A DNA stretch of 64,000 bases from contig JBNKWQ010000007.1 of NCBI GenBank assembly GCA_050299855.1, forward strand, positions 310,001-374,000, in the 5' to 3' direction. Shown piece after piece: positions 53,209-60,890 of this stretch. Each line of letters starts with the position of its first letter. Within the stretch, counting starts at the first letter, position 1. Both the position numbers and the translations under genes were made by a program. The notes beneath the pieces were generated by a model. It saw only the letters and a program-made list of their open reading frames with translations. It had not been told where the DNA came from and did no database searches. The stretch comes from Hahella sp050299855 (GTDB lineage Bacteria > Pseudomonadota > Gammaproteobacteria > Pseudomonadales > Oleiphilaceae).

Positions 53209-53244
53209 GTGGTTTTAGCACAACAAGTTAATTACTTCGACTAG
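53209..53244 (+). CDS. Leader peptide upstream of rtcB
   Basis: An 11-codon frame, GTG GTT TTA GCA CAA CAA GTT AAT TAC TTC GAC then TAG (sequence VVLAQQVNYFD), preceded by AGGAGG at nine bases (53194-53199). It stops three bases before the first arm of the hairpin chain, as leader peptides do in attenuators. No run of one rare codon is present. Function is inferred from position only. Confidence 0.45.
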   Translation: MVLAQQVNYFD

Positions 53245-53246
53245 AC

Positions 53247-53343
53247 GCCTTTCAAGTGTTTCGGCTTGAAAGGCAAAGCAAGAGCCTTTCAAGCCAGGAA
53301 TTCAAAGAGAAAACCCTGGCTGAGCAATCCGCCAGGGTTTTTT
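53247..53343 (+). promoter_or_regulatory. Attenuator-like chain of competing hairpins before rtcB
   Basis: Five segments: 1 gcctttcaag (53247-53256), 2 ggcttgaaaggc (53263-53274), 3 gcctttcaagccagg (53284-53298), 4 aaaaccctggct (53310-53321), 5 gccagggtttttt (53331-53343). 1 pairs with 2 (10 bp), 2 with 3 (12 bp), 3 with 4 (agccagg/cctggct, 7 bp), and 4 with 5 (11-bp stem plus T6, intrinsic terminator). 1:2 permits 3:4, which would block the terminator; 2:3 permits 4:5. This is the logic of an attenuator governed by translation of the leader. Confidence 0.6.
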
Positions 53344-53365
53344 CGTTTCTAACCAGCGAAAAATT

Positions 53366-53393
53366 CTCCTCGATAAGAGCTCCTCGATAAAGG
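53366..53393 (+). repeat. 14-nt tandem repeat before rtcB
   Basis: ctcctcgataagag and ctcctcgataaagg, plus a partial third unit ctcctta. Each unit carries CTCCT, which could pair with Shine-Dalgarno sequences such as the AGGAGG of the leader ORF. Confidence 0.5.
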
Positions 53394-53523
53394 CTCCTTA
53401 GGGTTCGTGTTAGGCGAATCGATGTTATGAATTGGTCTGAACAGCGACCGGGGCATCGTTTGCCCTGAATAAGGTGGCAAAGTCTGCGGAATAGCGGATC
53501 AGACAAACATTAGGAACAGGAAA

Positions 53524-54732
53524 ATGCCTGTCATTATTGAACTTAATAAATCTCGGGATGGGGGAGCTCATCCGGTCAAAATCTATACGGCGGATGTGGA
53601 TCACAAAGCGCTGACTCAGCTGAAGAACCTGTCGCAGTTGCCAATCATCCACTCGCATATTGCGGCGATGCCGGATGTGCATGCGGGAATTGGGGCGACG
53701 GTTGGTTCGGTCATTCCTACCCGTGCAGCCATCATTCCCGCAGCAGTAGGGGTTGATATCGGCTGTGGTATGAATGCTGTCAGGCTCTCTATCAAGAGCA
53801 GTCAGTTGCCGGATACCCTAAAGCCGATCCGACAAGCGATCGAACGTGCGGTTCCCGTGGGCAATGCGTCGCACAAGGTGGTGTCGGCACGACATGCCGC
53901 CAGTAAACCGTTATCTGATGGCATTGACGGCCTATTGGACAAGCACGACAAGCTGAACAAAATGCTACGCCGACCACGGGAAACCTGGCTGCGACAGCTG
54001 GGAACTCTAGGCAGTGGCAACCACTTCATCGAGCTATGTGTTGATCAAAGCAAGGATGTCTGGATCATGCTGCACTCCGGCAGCCGGGGGATTGGAAATG
54101 CTATCGGACGCTTTTTTATTGAACTGGCCCGGAAGGATATGGCACGGCATCAATTGCAGGTGCCGGACAGGGATCTTTCCTACTTCCAGGAAGGCAGTGA
54201 GAATTTTGACGACTACGTTGAAGCGGTGAACTGGGCGCAGGAGTATGCACGGGTAAACCGGCAGGAGATGTTGAATCTGGTATTGCGGGCCATTAAGCCC
54301 CTGTTGCCCGACTACACGTTGACTTCAGAAGCTATTAACTGCCACCACAATTATGTGCAGCGGGAACATCATTTCGGCGCAGATGTGTATGTTACCCGAA
54401 AAGGGGCGATCAGTGCTCAGGAAGGCCAGCTCGGGATTATTCCCGGTAGCATGGGGGCTAAATCCTACATTGTCCGGGGGAAAGGTAATCCAGAGTCGTT
54501 TTGCTCCTGCTCACATGGTGCCGGGCGCAGAATGAGTCGCTCAGCGGCAACGCAGAAATTCACCCGACTGGATCTGGAAGAGCAGACTCGCGGTGTGGAA
54601 TGCCGTAAAGACAAAGGTGTGCTGGATGAGATTCCAGCTGCCTATAAAGACATCGATCAGGTCATGCAACACCAGCGTGATTTAGTCGAAGTGGTTCACG
54701 AGCTCAAGCAAGTGTTGTGTGTGAAAGGTTAG
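53524..54732 (+). CDS. rtcB: RNA-splicing ligase RtcB
   Basis: 402 residues, closely following E. coli RtcB (408). Joins RNA 3'-phosphate (or cyclic phosphate) to 5'-OH using GTP and Mn2+. Metal and active-site segments: AAMPDVHAGIGATVGSVIPT, GVDIGCGMNAVRLS, LHSGSRGIGNAIG, NCHHNYVQREHHFG, and CSCSHGAGRRMSR with the His that becomes guanylylated, near residue 331. No RtcR regulator, RtcA cyclase or PrfH is adjacent. The 5' leader carries an attenuator-like element, and two uncharacterised genes follow. Confidence 0.95.
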   Translation: MPVIIELNKSRDGGAHPVKIYTADVDHKALTQLKNLSQLPIIHSHIAAMPDVHAGIGATVGSVIPTRAAIIPAAVGVDIGCGMNAVRLSIKSSQLPDTLKPIRQAIERAVPVGNASHKVVSARHAASKPLSDGIDGLLDKHDKLNKMLRRPRETWLRQLGTLGSGNHFIELCVDQSKDVWIMLHSGSRGIGNAIGRFFIELARKDMARHQLQVPDRDLSYFQEGSENFDDYVEAVNWAQEYARVNRQEMLNLVLRAIKPLLPDYTLTSEAINCHHNYVQREHHFGADVYVTRKGAISAQEGQLGIIPGSMGAKSYIVRGKGNPESFCSCSHGAGRRMSRSAATQKFTRLDLEEQTRGVECRKDKGVLDEIPAAYKDIDQVMQHQRDLVEVVHELKQVLCVKG

Positions 54733-54765
54733 CGCCTTCATACACCCAAATACGGAGATAAGAAA

Positions 54766-54927
54766 ATGCGTGAAATAGCAAAATCTGGTGCTGACCGGAA
54801 AAGTCATTCGATAAGAGACGGCACTGCTTTGAATATTAAAGAATTGAGACAACATTATGGAATTAGCCGTGATCAAAGAGGTCATGGGGTGTTTGCCGAA
54901 AGAACGTACGCTGTTCTGGTACTTTAA
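54766..54927 (+). CDS. Possible small ORF between rtcB and the next gene
   Basis: 53 codons (MREIAKSGADRKSHSIRDGT at its start) with GGAG eight bases before the ATG. It overlaps the next gene by 71 bases in another frame. Either a real coupling ORF or a frame that exists because of the ribosome-site sequence. No homology recognised. Confidence 0.3.
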   Translation: MREIAKSGADRKSHSIRDGTALNIKELRQHYGISRDQRGHGVFAERTYAVLVL

Positions 54928-55798
54928 AGATCGCTACGCCCCTTACCTGTTACAAAAAGAGCTGGAGGACAAAGGGCCTCGTACCATCAGCGAACTGAAA
55001 CGAAGTCGTTTTTCCAGACTGGTGCAGAAACCGGTGTGCAAACCGGTGGTCAGCCAGGTTGGAGGCAGACCAGTCTGTGCGGCTGAATTTGCGGTACTTT
55101 GGCCGGAGTCACCCCAGCCTTATGTACTGACATTGGGAAAATGGGGAGGCGTGGATAATTTCCGTTGGAATCAAACTTCGGTGCCTGGCTGGAACCTGGT
55201 ACTGCAGATGAATTTCAGCAATGAACATGACCACGAATACCGTTGTTTGTTGGGTAAGGACTTCGACCACTTTAAGTTTTACAGTCATCCGGTGCACCGT
55301 GGTAAACGCAACACCATGGCCTGGGCCAGGATCGACCTGAACTTCAATGAAGGTGTGGCACTGATTGAAGAGATTCAGACTGATTGGCTACGTGAAGCAA
55401 AAGACGCATTTAAGGATGCTCTCGTTGCACGAAAAGCCAGTAAACGGACGTTCAGTTTGTGGCGGGATGAACTGGAAGTAAGTGCCATGTGTCGATACTA
55501 CGAGTCAGTGTTGAGTCGTCATACCGACTTTTGGGCCGAGGCCATGCTCACCGCTGCGATTGGTTTCATTCGTGACGAATTAGGTTTCTCAACCATTTTC
55601 TACCACGATTATGAAACCGGCAAAGCCTTGAAGCATATCGGTCGCCGGGGACCACCAAGGTCCCTGTATACCGATCTGCCAAGAAAGTTCTGTTTCCAGG
55701 AAACAGACTCAGGACCACAGTATGTGATCACTCACAAAGAGGTACGCAGACTGTGGAAAAAACTGAAACACAAAAAGTGGTTTGTACTTAATCTATAG
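54857..55798 (+). CDS. Unrecognised 313-residue protein in the rtcB locus
   Basis: Not assigned to a family. A soluble, basic protein with many aromatic and charged residues: FWYFKDRYAPYLLQKELEDK near the N terminus, a middle region around WGGVDNFRWNQTSVPGWNLV, the acidic turn NEGVALIEEIQTDWLREAKD, and a basic C-terminal end (RRLWKKLKHKKWFV). No signal peptide, membrane helix or Cys cluster. The start ATG 54857 has only a weak Shine-Dalgarno, in keeping with coupling to the upstream frame. It follows rtcB by 124 bp and precedes the 56-residue basic protein by 11 bp. An RNA-related role is an inference from context. Confidence 0.6.
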   Translation: MELAVIKEVMGCLPKERTLFWYFKDRYAPYLLQKELEDKGPRTISELKRSRFSRLVQKPVCKPVVSQVGGRPVCAAEFAVLWPESPQPYVLTLGKWGGVDNFRWNQTSVPGWNLVLQMNFSNEHDHEYRCLLGKDFDHFKFYSHPVHRGKRNTMAWARIDLNFNEGVALIEEIQTDWLREAKDAFKDALVARKASKRTFSLWRDELEVSAMCRYYESVLSRHTDFWAEAMLTAAIGFIRDELGFSTIFYHDYETGKALKHIGRRGPPRSLYTDLPRKFCFQETDSGPQYVITHKEVRRLWKKLKHKKWFVLNL

Positions 55799-55809
55799 GA
55801 GAAATAATC

Positions 55810-55980
55810 ATGGCTAAGAAGCCGGCGAAAAAACGCAACCCCCACGCATGTAATCCCATCATGCGTAAGGGCGGTGTACATCAGAAATCAATAGGAGCCA
55901 AACGCGCCGAAGAAAAACGGCAGTGGCGAAATCACTCCCGGGAAATATCCCGGGAGGGTTATTTGAAAATTGCGGCCTGA
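55810..55980 (+). CDS. 56-residue basic protein in the rtcB locus
   Basis: Very basic small protein (Lys/Arg throughout): MAKKPAKKRNPHACNPIMRK, GGVHQKSIGAKRAEEKRQWR, then NHSREISREGYLKIAA. AGGAG lies about seven bases before the ATG. It lies 11 bp after the 313-residue gene. Size and charge recall RNA- or ribosome-binding peptides, but no family is certain. The last third of the frame overlaps a perfect 9-bp hairpin (55935-55956). Confidence 0.55.
   Translation: MAKKPAKKRNPHACNPIMRKGGVHQKSIGAKRAEEKRQWRNHSREISREGYLKIAA
55935..55956 (+). terminator. Hairpin at the end of the rtcB locus
   Basis: ctcccggga-aata-tcccgggag, a perfect 9-bp stem with a 4-nt loop, within the last codons of the small basic protein gene. 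Only a weak T-rich tail follows. Confidence 0.5.
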
Positions 55981-56205
55981 ACATTGTTTGTTTATAACTT
56001 CTTCTTTCATCCCTCATTTTCAGAATCTTGATTTCAACTTTTCTGGCTGACGCTTCCCATTGCCAGTTGTCCCTGATTAAAAATCCCATTAGCCTTGTTT
56101 CAAGCCCGAATAGACGTAGACATCAAACTACATCTGTGTCTGTGAAAAATTATAATCCGCGTAAAGCTATTATAATCCGCTTAATCTGACCGCTAGGTGC
56201 CAGGA

Positions 56206-56643
56206 ATGAACACTAATCTCTCAGGCCCTTACAGGGGGAAATGCCTGTGTGGGGGCGTGCAATATGAAGTCACGCATTTAGGCGCAAAAATGGGGCACTG
56301 CCACTGCACCATGTGCCGTAAATTTCACGGTGCCGCTTTTGCCACATACGGTGAAGCCAGAGCAGAAGACTTTCGCTGGCTTAGCGGTGAGGATCTGCTG
56401 GAAAGCTATCGCGCCGACAACGGTACGGTACGTCGCTTTTGTCGCTGCTGTGGTTCGAGCATGACATTTGCCGCGTCCAATGACGATGGCGCTGTGGTGG
56501 AGTTTTCCCTGGGGACATTGGATACTGATATCCCCCATCGGCCTGATGCCCATATTTTTGTTGACTACAAAGCCAACTGGAATGAAATCGTTGATGGACT
56601 GCCGCAGTTTGCAGAAGGGCGGCAAAGTCATCGCCTTAAATAG
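56206..56643 (+). CDS. GFA-domain (glutathione-dependent formaldehyde-activating-like) protein
   Basis: 145 residues, CENP-V/GFA zinc-binding fold. Zinc ligands are in CLCGGVQYE, CHCTMCRKFHG and FCRCCGSSM. Despite the family name the physiological role of such proteins is mostly unknown. The start is ATG 56206 (a GTG nine bases earlier is in frame). A GST-like gene follows after 66 bp. Confidence 0.83.
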   Translation: MNTNLSGPYRGKCLCGGVQYEVTHLGAKMGHCHCTMCRKFHGAAFATYGEARAEDFRWLSGEDLLESYRADNGTVRRFCRCCGSSMTFAASNDDGAVVEFSLGTLDTDIPHRPDAHIFVDYKANWNEIVDGLPQFAEGRQSHRLK

Positions 56644-56709
56644 ACTGACCTGTAAAATTGCCACCGGCCTCCTGATAACCCATATAAACGAAAATGGAAT
56701 TAACCAAGC

Positions 56710-57408
56710 ATGATAAAACTCTACGGATTTGATCAAGGTCAGGGTGTACAGGACCCCAGCCCCTTTGTGCTGAAGGTGCACACTTTTTTGCGCTTGGCTG
56801 AGCTGGAGTATGAAACCGTCAACCACTTTTCCAATTTACAGAAAGCCCCCAAAGGCAAACTACCTTTTATCGAAGTGGATGGGCAACGTATCGCTGATTC
56901 CTGTTTTATCGTTGACTACCTGACGGATCAATATCACCTCCATCTGGATCACTGGTTAAGTGAGGATCAAAAGGCCGCTGCCTATTTTGTCCGCAAGACG
57001 ATTGAAGAGCATTTCTACTGGTGTCTTTTATACAGCCGTTGGGTTGACGACCAGGGCTGGAAACAGATAAAGCAGTCTTTTTTTGGCAAGTTGCCCCTGC
57101 CGTTACGCCTGGTAGTGCCTGACATAGCGCGCAAGGGGGTTATCAAAGCCGCCAAAGCCCAGGGAATGGGCCGCCACAATCGTGCAGAAGTATTGAGTAT
57201 CACGGAGGCGACGTTACAGAAGTTATCCGCGTTTTTGGGGGCTAAAACCTACTTCATGGGTGAACAACATTCGTCGTTGGATGCCACAGCCTTTGGTTCC
57301 CTGGCACAGTTAATTCTCATGCCAATGGACAGCGACTTTAGCAACCTCGCCAGGCAATACAGTAATCTCGTCGCCTATTGCGAACGTATGCAGCGTGCGT
57401 GGTTTTAA
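56710..57408 (+). CDS. Glutathione S-transferase-like protein (metaxin/FAX type)
   Basis: 232 residues. Thioredoxin-like N-terminal domain (IKLYGFDQGQGVQDPSPFVL, GKLPFIEVDGQRIADSCFIV) and helical C-terminal domain with FMGEQHSSLDATAFGSLAQL, the pattern of GST_C_6 proteins related to metaxin and failed axon connections. Enzymatic activity is uncertain. Three bases separate its stop from the next start, so it is in an operon with the patatin gene. Confidence 0.82.
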   Translation: MIKLYGFDQGQGVQDPSPFVLKVHTFLRLAELEYETVNHFSNLQKAPKGKLPFIEVDGQRIADSCFIVDYLTDQYHLHLDHWLSEDQKAAAYFVRKTIEEHFYWCLLYSRWVDDQGWKQIKQSFFGKLPLPLRLVVPDIARKGVIKAAKAQGMGRHNRAEVLSITEATLQKLSAFLGAKTYFMGEQHSSLDATAFGSLAQLILMPMDSDFSNLARQYSNLVAYCERMQRAWF

Positions 57409-57411
57409 GCA

Positions 57412-58830
57412 GTGACTAAGGTGTTCAACTTGAATAGCCACCTAGGTGACTTAAAGTTGCTGGCCGTTTTGGCGCTGTCGTTGCTGTCTGCCTGTAGCAG
57501 TATTTATAAACCCCAAAATGTGGCCCTTAAGGAGACGCGTCAAGGTTATCATTTGGGGCGCTTCGGTGATCAACATGCCTTCGGCGAAACCTTGCTGATT
57601 TTGTCATTTTCAGGAGGCGGAACCCGGGCGGCAGCGTTAAGTTACGGTGTCTTGAAAGAATTGAGGGATACATATCTACCCGCGGAACATACTCGCCACC
57701 GTCTGCTGGATGAGGTGGACCTGATCTCGGGGGTATCCGGTGGCAGTTTTACTGCAGCCTATTATGGCCTTCATGGTGACGATACCTTTAATCTCTATGA
57801 AAAAGTATTTCTACGGCAAAAAATTCAAAGCACACTGATCCGTCAATTGCTGACGCCCACCTACTGGTGGCGGTCTTTGTTCAGTGGTTTTGACCGTACG
57901 GAAATGGCGATCGAGTACTACGATACCTTTGTTTTTAACAAGGCCACTTTCAACGATATGCTGTTGGAGAACCACCCCTTTATTTTGATAAACGCGACTG
58001 ATTTATCCAGTGGTAACCGCTTTTCATTTACCCAGGATGTGTTTGATCTATTTTGCTCCGACATGGGTAAACTGTCTGTGGCAAGAGCGGTTACCGCCTC
58101 CTCAGCAGTGCCTGTCGCCTTTCCACCTGTAGTGATGGAAAACTATGCCGGCACTTGTGATTCCCGGCACTCTGCAATTGCGCAATACCAGTCCAATGAC
58201 GGGGAGGAAGACCCCAGATTTCAAGACCAGCGGCAGTCATACCTGCGTTATACGGAGCGCCAGGAGCGACCGTTTATACATCTGGTCGATGGCGGTATCA
58301 GTGATAATCTTGGCCTGCGTGCGGCCAAGGAAAATATGGACTATATCGTGCAGCGACCCAATTTCGTGGATGACTTGGATGCGGTGAAACGAGTCGTGCT
58401 GATCATGGTCAATGCAGAAGTGCGGCCTTCTTCCCCTATGGATCAGTCACCGGAAAAACCGGGTATTGTAGAAACCGTCGATGCGGTGACTAATAGTCAG
58501 ATCAGAAACTATAATCTGGAAACCAAGTTGTTAGTCAGTCGCTATGGCACCGAGATTGAAGCTAAAACGGGTAAAAAGTTTTACTTCATTGACCTGAATT
58601 TCCAGTCCTTTCACAAAGATACATTCAAGCGGTTTTTTAACAATCTTCCCACTAGCCTTGAATTAAAGGACTCCGATGTCGATTCCCTCATCAGTGGTGG
58701 GCGGGCATTGCTCAGGACCTCTCCCGAGTTTAGGGCATTGCTTGCAGATATGCGCGGCCTGGCCTCGGAGGAGGAGTTAACGTTGGAAGCAGAGATTTCT
58801 CCAATATTGGAGGGAATGGCAGAAGAATAA
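57412..58830 (+). CDS. Patatin-like phospholipase lipoprotein
   Basis: 472 residues. Signal with lipobox ALSLLSAC (Cys near residue 28), then a patatin domain: oxyanion loop LSFSGGGTRAAALSYG near 68, nucleophile SGVSGGSF near 108 (G-x-S-x-G), and VDGGISDN near 293 with the catalytic Asp. Likely a Ser-Asp dyad lipase/phospholipase anchored in the outer membrane or inner periplasmic leaflet. GTG start three bases after the GST gene; an in-frame GTG follows nine bases later. Confidence 0.87.
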   Translation: MTKVFNLNSHLGDLKLLAVLALSLLSACSSIYKPQNVALKETRQGYHLGRFGDQHAFGETLLILSFSGGGTRAAALSYGVLKELRDTYLPAEHTRHRLLDEVDLISGVSGGSFTAAYYGLHGDDTFNLYEKVFLRQKIQSTLIRQLLTPTYWWRSLFSGFDRTEMAIEYYDTFVFNKATFNDMLLENHPFILINATDLSSGNRFSFTQDVFDLFCSDMGKLSVARAVTASSAVPVAFPPVVMENYAGTCDSRHSAIAQYQSNDGEEDPRFQDQRQSYLRYTERQERPFIHLVDGGISDNLGLRAAKENMDYIVQRPNFVDDLDAVKRVVLIMVNAEVRPSSPMDQSPEKPGIVETVDAVTNSQIRNYNLETKLLVSRYGTEIEAKTGKKFYFIDLNFQSFHKDTFKRFFNNLPTSLELKDSDVDSLISGGRALLRTSPEFRALLADMRGLASEEELTLEAEISPILEGMAEE

Positions 58831-58873
58831 TCAATTGACACTGTTGATGACAGTCTTCGCCTGCGAGGTTTGC

Positions 58874-58904
58874 AGCCCCGAACGCGCGCGGCACGTTTGG
58901 GGCT
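58874..58904. terminator. Hairpin between convergent patatin and oxidase genes
   Basis: agccccgaac and gtttggggct pair over 10 bp (one G-T) with an 11-nt GC-rich loop. Likely ends both convergent genes. Confidence 0.5.
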
Positions 58905-58910
58905 TCAGAC

Positions 58911-60605
58911 TTAAGCTTCCGCCAGCTTGCTGGGGGCTGGAGGTTCTGCCTTATCGATAAACATTTTCTTCGCCAATGGCAGGCTTGCTTTTACATCAAT
59001 GGCAATTGTCGTCAGCAGGCCGGCAATCATGGCACCGACCACGCCACAGCTAAGAACATCCTGCCCGGTAAGGTAGAGGCCCTTGATGGGCGTCTTCGGT
59101 CTTAGCCAATCCTGATTAAAGCGTTCAGGTGTATGCTCCAGACCATAAATCTCGCCATGGCCGTAGCGGCAGAAAAAGTCCGTAGACAGAGGTGTGGACA
59201 ACTCGAAGTAGTCGATCTTGCCTTTCACCTGGGGGAGTTTTTCATAGACATAGGCCAATATACGTTCGCTCAGTTCATCTTTCAGTCGATCATAATCATC
59301 GCCACGTTTACCCCACATGGTGTCTTTCCAGGGCGCAAACTGTTCCCAGGTACATGGTGCGACTACTTCAATAGTGGATGTGCCGGGATAGCGATTCGAA
59401 TAACTCGGGTCCTTGGCCGACGGAAACGAAATATAGACCACGGGATATTCCTGATTCGTATCTTCGACAAAATTTTCGACACTGGCGTCGTGGTCCGCCG
59501 AGGGATAAATCCAGAAATTGGTCTTGGGTAATCCAAGCTCTTGCGCGGTACCTTTCAGGCCGATGTACATTCCCAGGTGAGGCATGGAACGTTCAATTTT
59601 CGAACGCTGCTGTGGGTAGCCGGCCTTACGTGCGATGGCTTCGGGCACCAGTTTTTCATAGGTGTTCAATACACCGGCATTACTGATCACCAGTGGTGCC
59701 TTAATTTTGTGGCCGTCTGCCAGGCGGACACCCACGGCGCGATCCTTTTCAAAGAGTATTTCTTTGACATCGGCATAAGTCAGCACGTCACCACCGGCGC
59801 TTTGAATAACGGGAATAATCGTTTCCGCCATCCGGCTGGCACCCCCTACAGGATAGTAGCCGCCATGCATGTAGTGTTTGGCGATCAGAGCATGAATAAG
59901 AAAACTGGAGTGTTTTGGTGTCAGCCCGCAGTCGCCCCATTGACCGGTAAGTACGGCGATCAGTTTCTGGTTGGAGGTCAGGGATGATAATACTTCATAC
60001 GTGGTCTTGTTGAAGTAGGAAGGCATGGCCGGTTTTGCCGCCAGCCCGAGAATTTTGTTGGCAGGCCAGGGCAGGATTTTATTCAACGTGTAAAACTGCA
60101 TGCCGGCAGCAACTTTGCTGAGCATGGAAACATATTTGCGGATGGCTTGCTCTTCTTCGGGAAAATAACCGCACAGACTACCTATAAAGCCCTCTTTACC
60201 CTGCTTGAGGTCAAACTGCTCACCATCGATAAAAAAGCGATCATATACCTCGTCCATGGGGGCCCATTTGAGTTCACCATCAGTAATGTAATCGAACAGT
60301 TTGCGGCCCAGCGTATTGGGTGTCCCCATATCGCCGATATAGTGCACGCCTACGTCCCATTCGTAGCCGTTGCGGGCATAGCTGTGGGTAAATCCACCTG
60401 CCGTGTAGTGCTGCTCCAGTACCAGGACTTTTTTGCCCTGTTTGGCCATGCAGGCTGCAGCGGTCAGACCACCAATGCCGGAACCTATAACCACCGCATC
60501 ATATGGACCTTCCAGGCGGCTGGCACGGTAGCGCTTGCCTATACGGATAGGGCTGGGTTTGAGTGACTTCTTGGTGGGTTTGTTATTAGATTCTGCGGTG
60601 GTCAT
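58911..60605 (-). CDS. RetSat/CrtI-like FAD-dependent oxidoreductase
   Basis: 564 residues. FAD-binding DAVVIGSGIGGLTAAACMAK with VLEQHYTAGGFTHSYARNG and the C-terminal TGQDVLSCGVVGAMIAGL that closes the dinucleotide fold. Similar to phytoene desaturases and all-trans-retinol 13,14-reductases; the substrate is probably a hydrophobic polyene or lipid. I use ATG 60605, with GAGGA seven bases upstream. A PadR regulator is divergent and an inverted repeat overlaps the likely promoter. Confidence 0.83.
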   Translation of the reverse strand: MTTAESNNKPTKKSLKPSPIRIGKRYRASRLEGPYDAVVIGSGIGGLTAAACMAKQGKKVLVLEQHYTAGGFTHSYARNGYEWDVGVHYIGDMGTPNTLGRKLFDYITDGELKWAPMDEVYDRFFIDGEQFDLKQGKEGFIGSLCGYFPEEEQAIRKYVSMLSKVAAGMQFYTLNKILPWPANKILGLAAKPAMPSYFNKTTYEVLSSLTSNQKLIAVLTGQWGDCGLTPKHSSFLIHALIAKHYMHGGYYPVGGASRMAETIIPVIQSAGGDVLTYADVKEILFEKDRAVGVRLADGHKIKAPLVISNAGVLNTYEKLVPEAIARKAGYPQQRSKIERSMPHLGMYIGLKGTAQELGLPKTNFWIYPSADHDASVENFVEDTNQEYPVVYISFPSAKDPSYSNRYPGTSTIEVVAPCTWEQFAPWKDTMWGKRGDDYDRLKDELSERILAYVYEKLPQVKGKIDYFELSTPLSTDFFCRYGHGEIYGLEHTPERFNQDWLRPKTPIKGLYLTGQDVLSCGVVGAMIAGLLTTIAIDVKASLPLAKKMFIDKAEPPAPSKLAEA

Positions 60606-60653
60606 CAGAATGTCCTCATGGCTGACGTCTGTCGATGTTGAGGGAAAAGGATA

Positions 60654-60671
60654 TATGCAAAAAATTGCATA
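60654..60671. promoter_or_regulatory. Operator-like inverted repeat between oxidase and PadR genes
   Basis: tatgcaa-aaaa-ttgcata, a perfect 7-bp inverted repeat. On the minus strand it sits exactly between a TTGATT (-35) and a TATCCT (-10) spaced 17 bases, 49 bp before the oxidase start. A repressor such as the adjacent PadR would block this promoter. Confidence 0.6.
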
Positions 60672-60890
60672 ATCAAATCTTCTGTACAATTATTAAACTT
60701 GAATCAATAAATATTAGACACTGATCTACTAAGCCATTGGCCAGTCACTGACATCTATAGATTGACAGGTATATGGCAGCATGTTCTGCAAGGCTTAAAA
60801 TCAGTGGGATCTGAGCGGACGCCGGCTCAACTTTGCCCCAAGAACATGCTATGGTCGCCACCCATATGAAACCTCTGATACAGGGCTCTT

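Larger units (their letters stand above)
53014..53523. other. 510-bp leader region of the rtcB locus
   Basis: Contains, in order, a candidate promoter (53082-53109), a Shine-Dalgarno with an 11-codon ORF (53194-53244), three copies of a pairing segment (53247-53295), an intrinsic terminator (53310-53343) and a 14-nt tandem repeat (53366-53393). Listed separately. Confidence 0.6.

Noticed and set aside
53450..53463. Possible sigma-54 promoter just before rtcB (GG-N10-GC)
   Set aside because: Spacing fits and TTTGC is present, but the -24 part is GGGGC rather than TGGCA, and no RtcR gene is near. Too weak to call.
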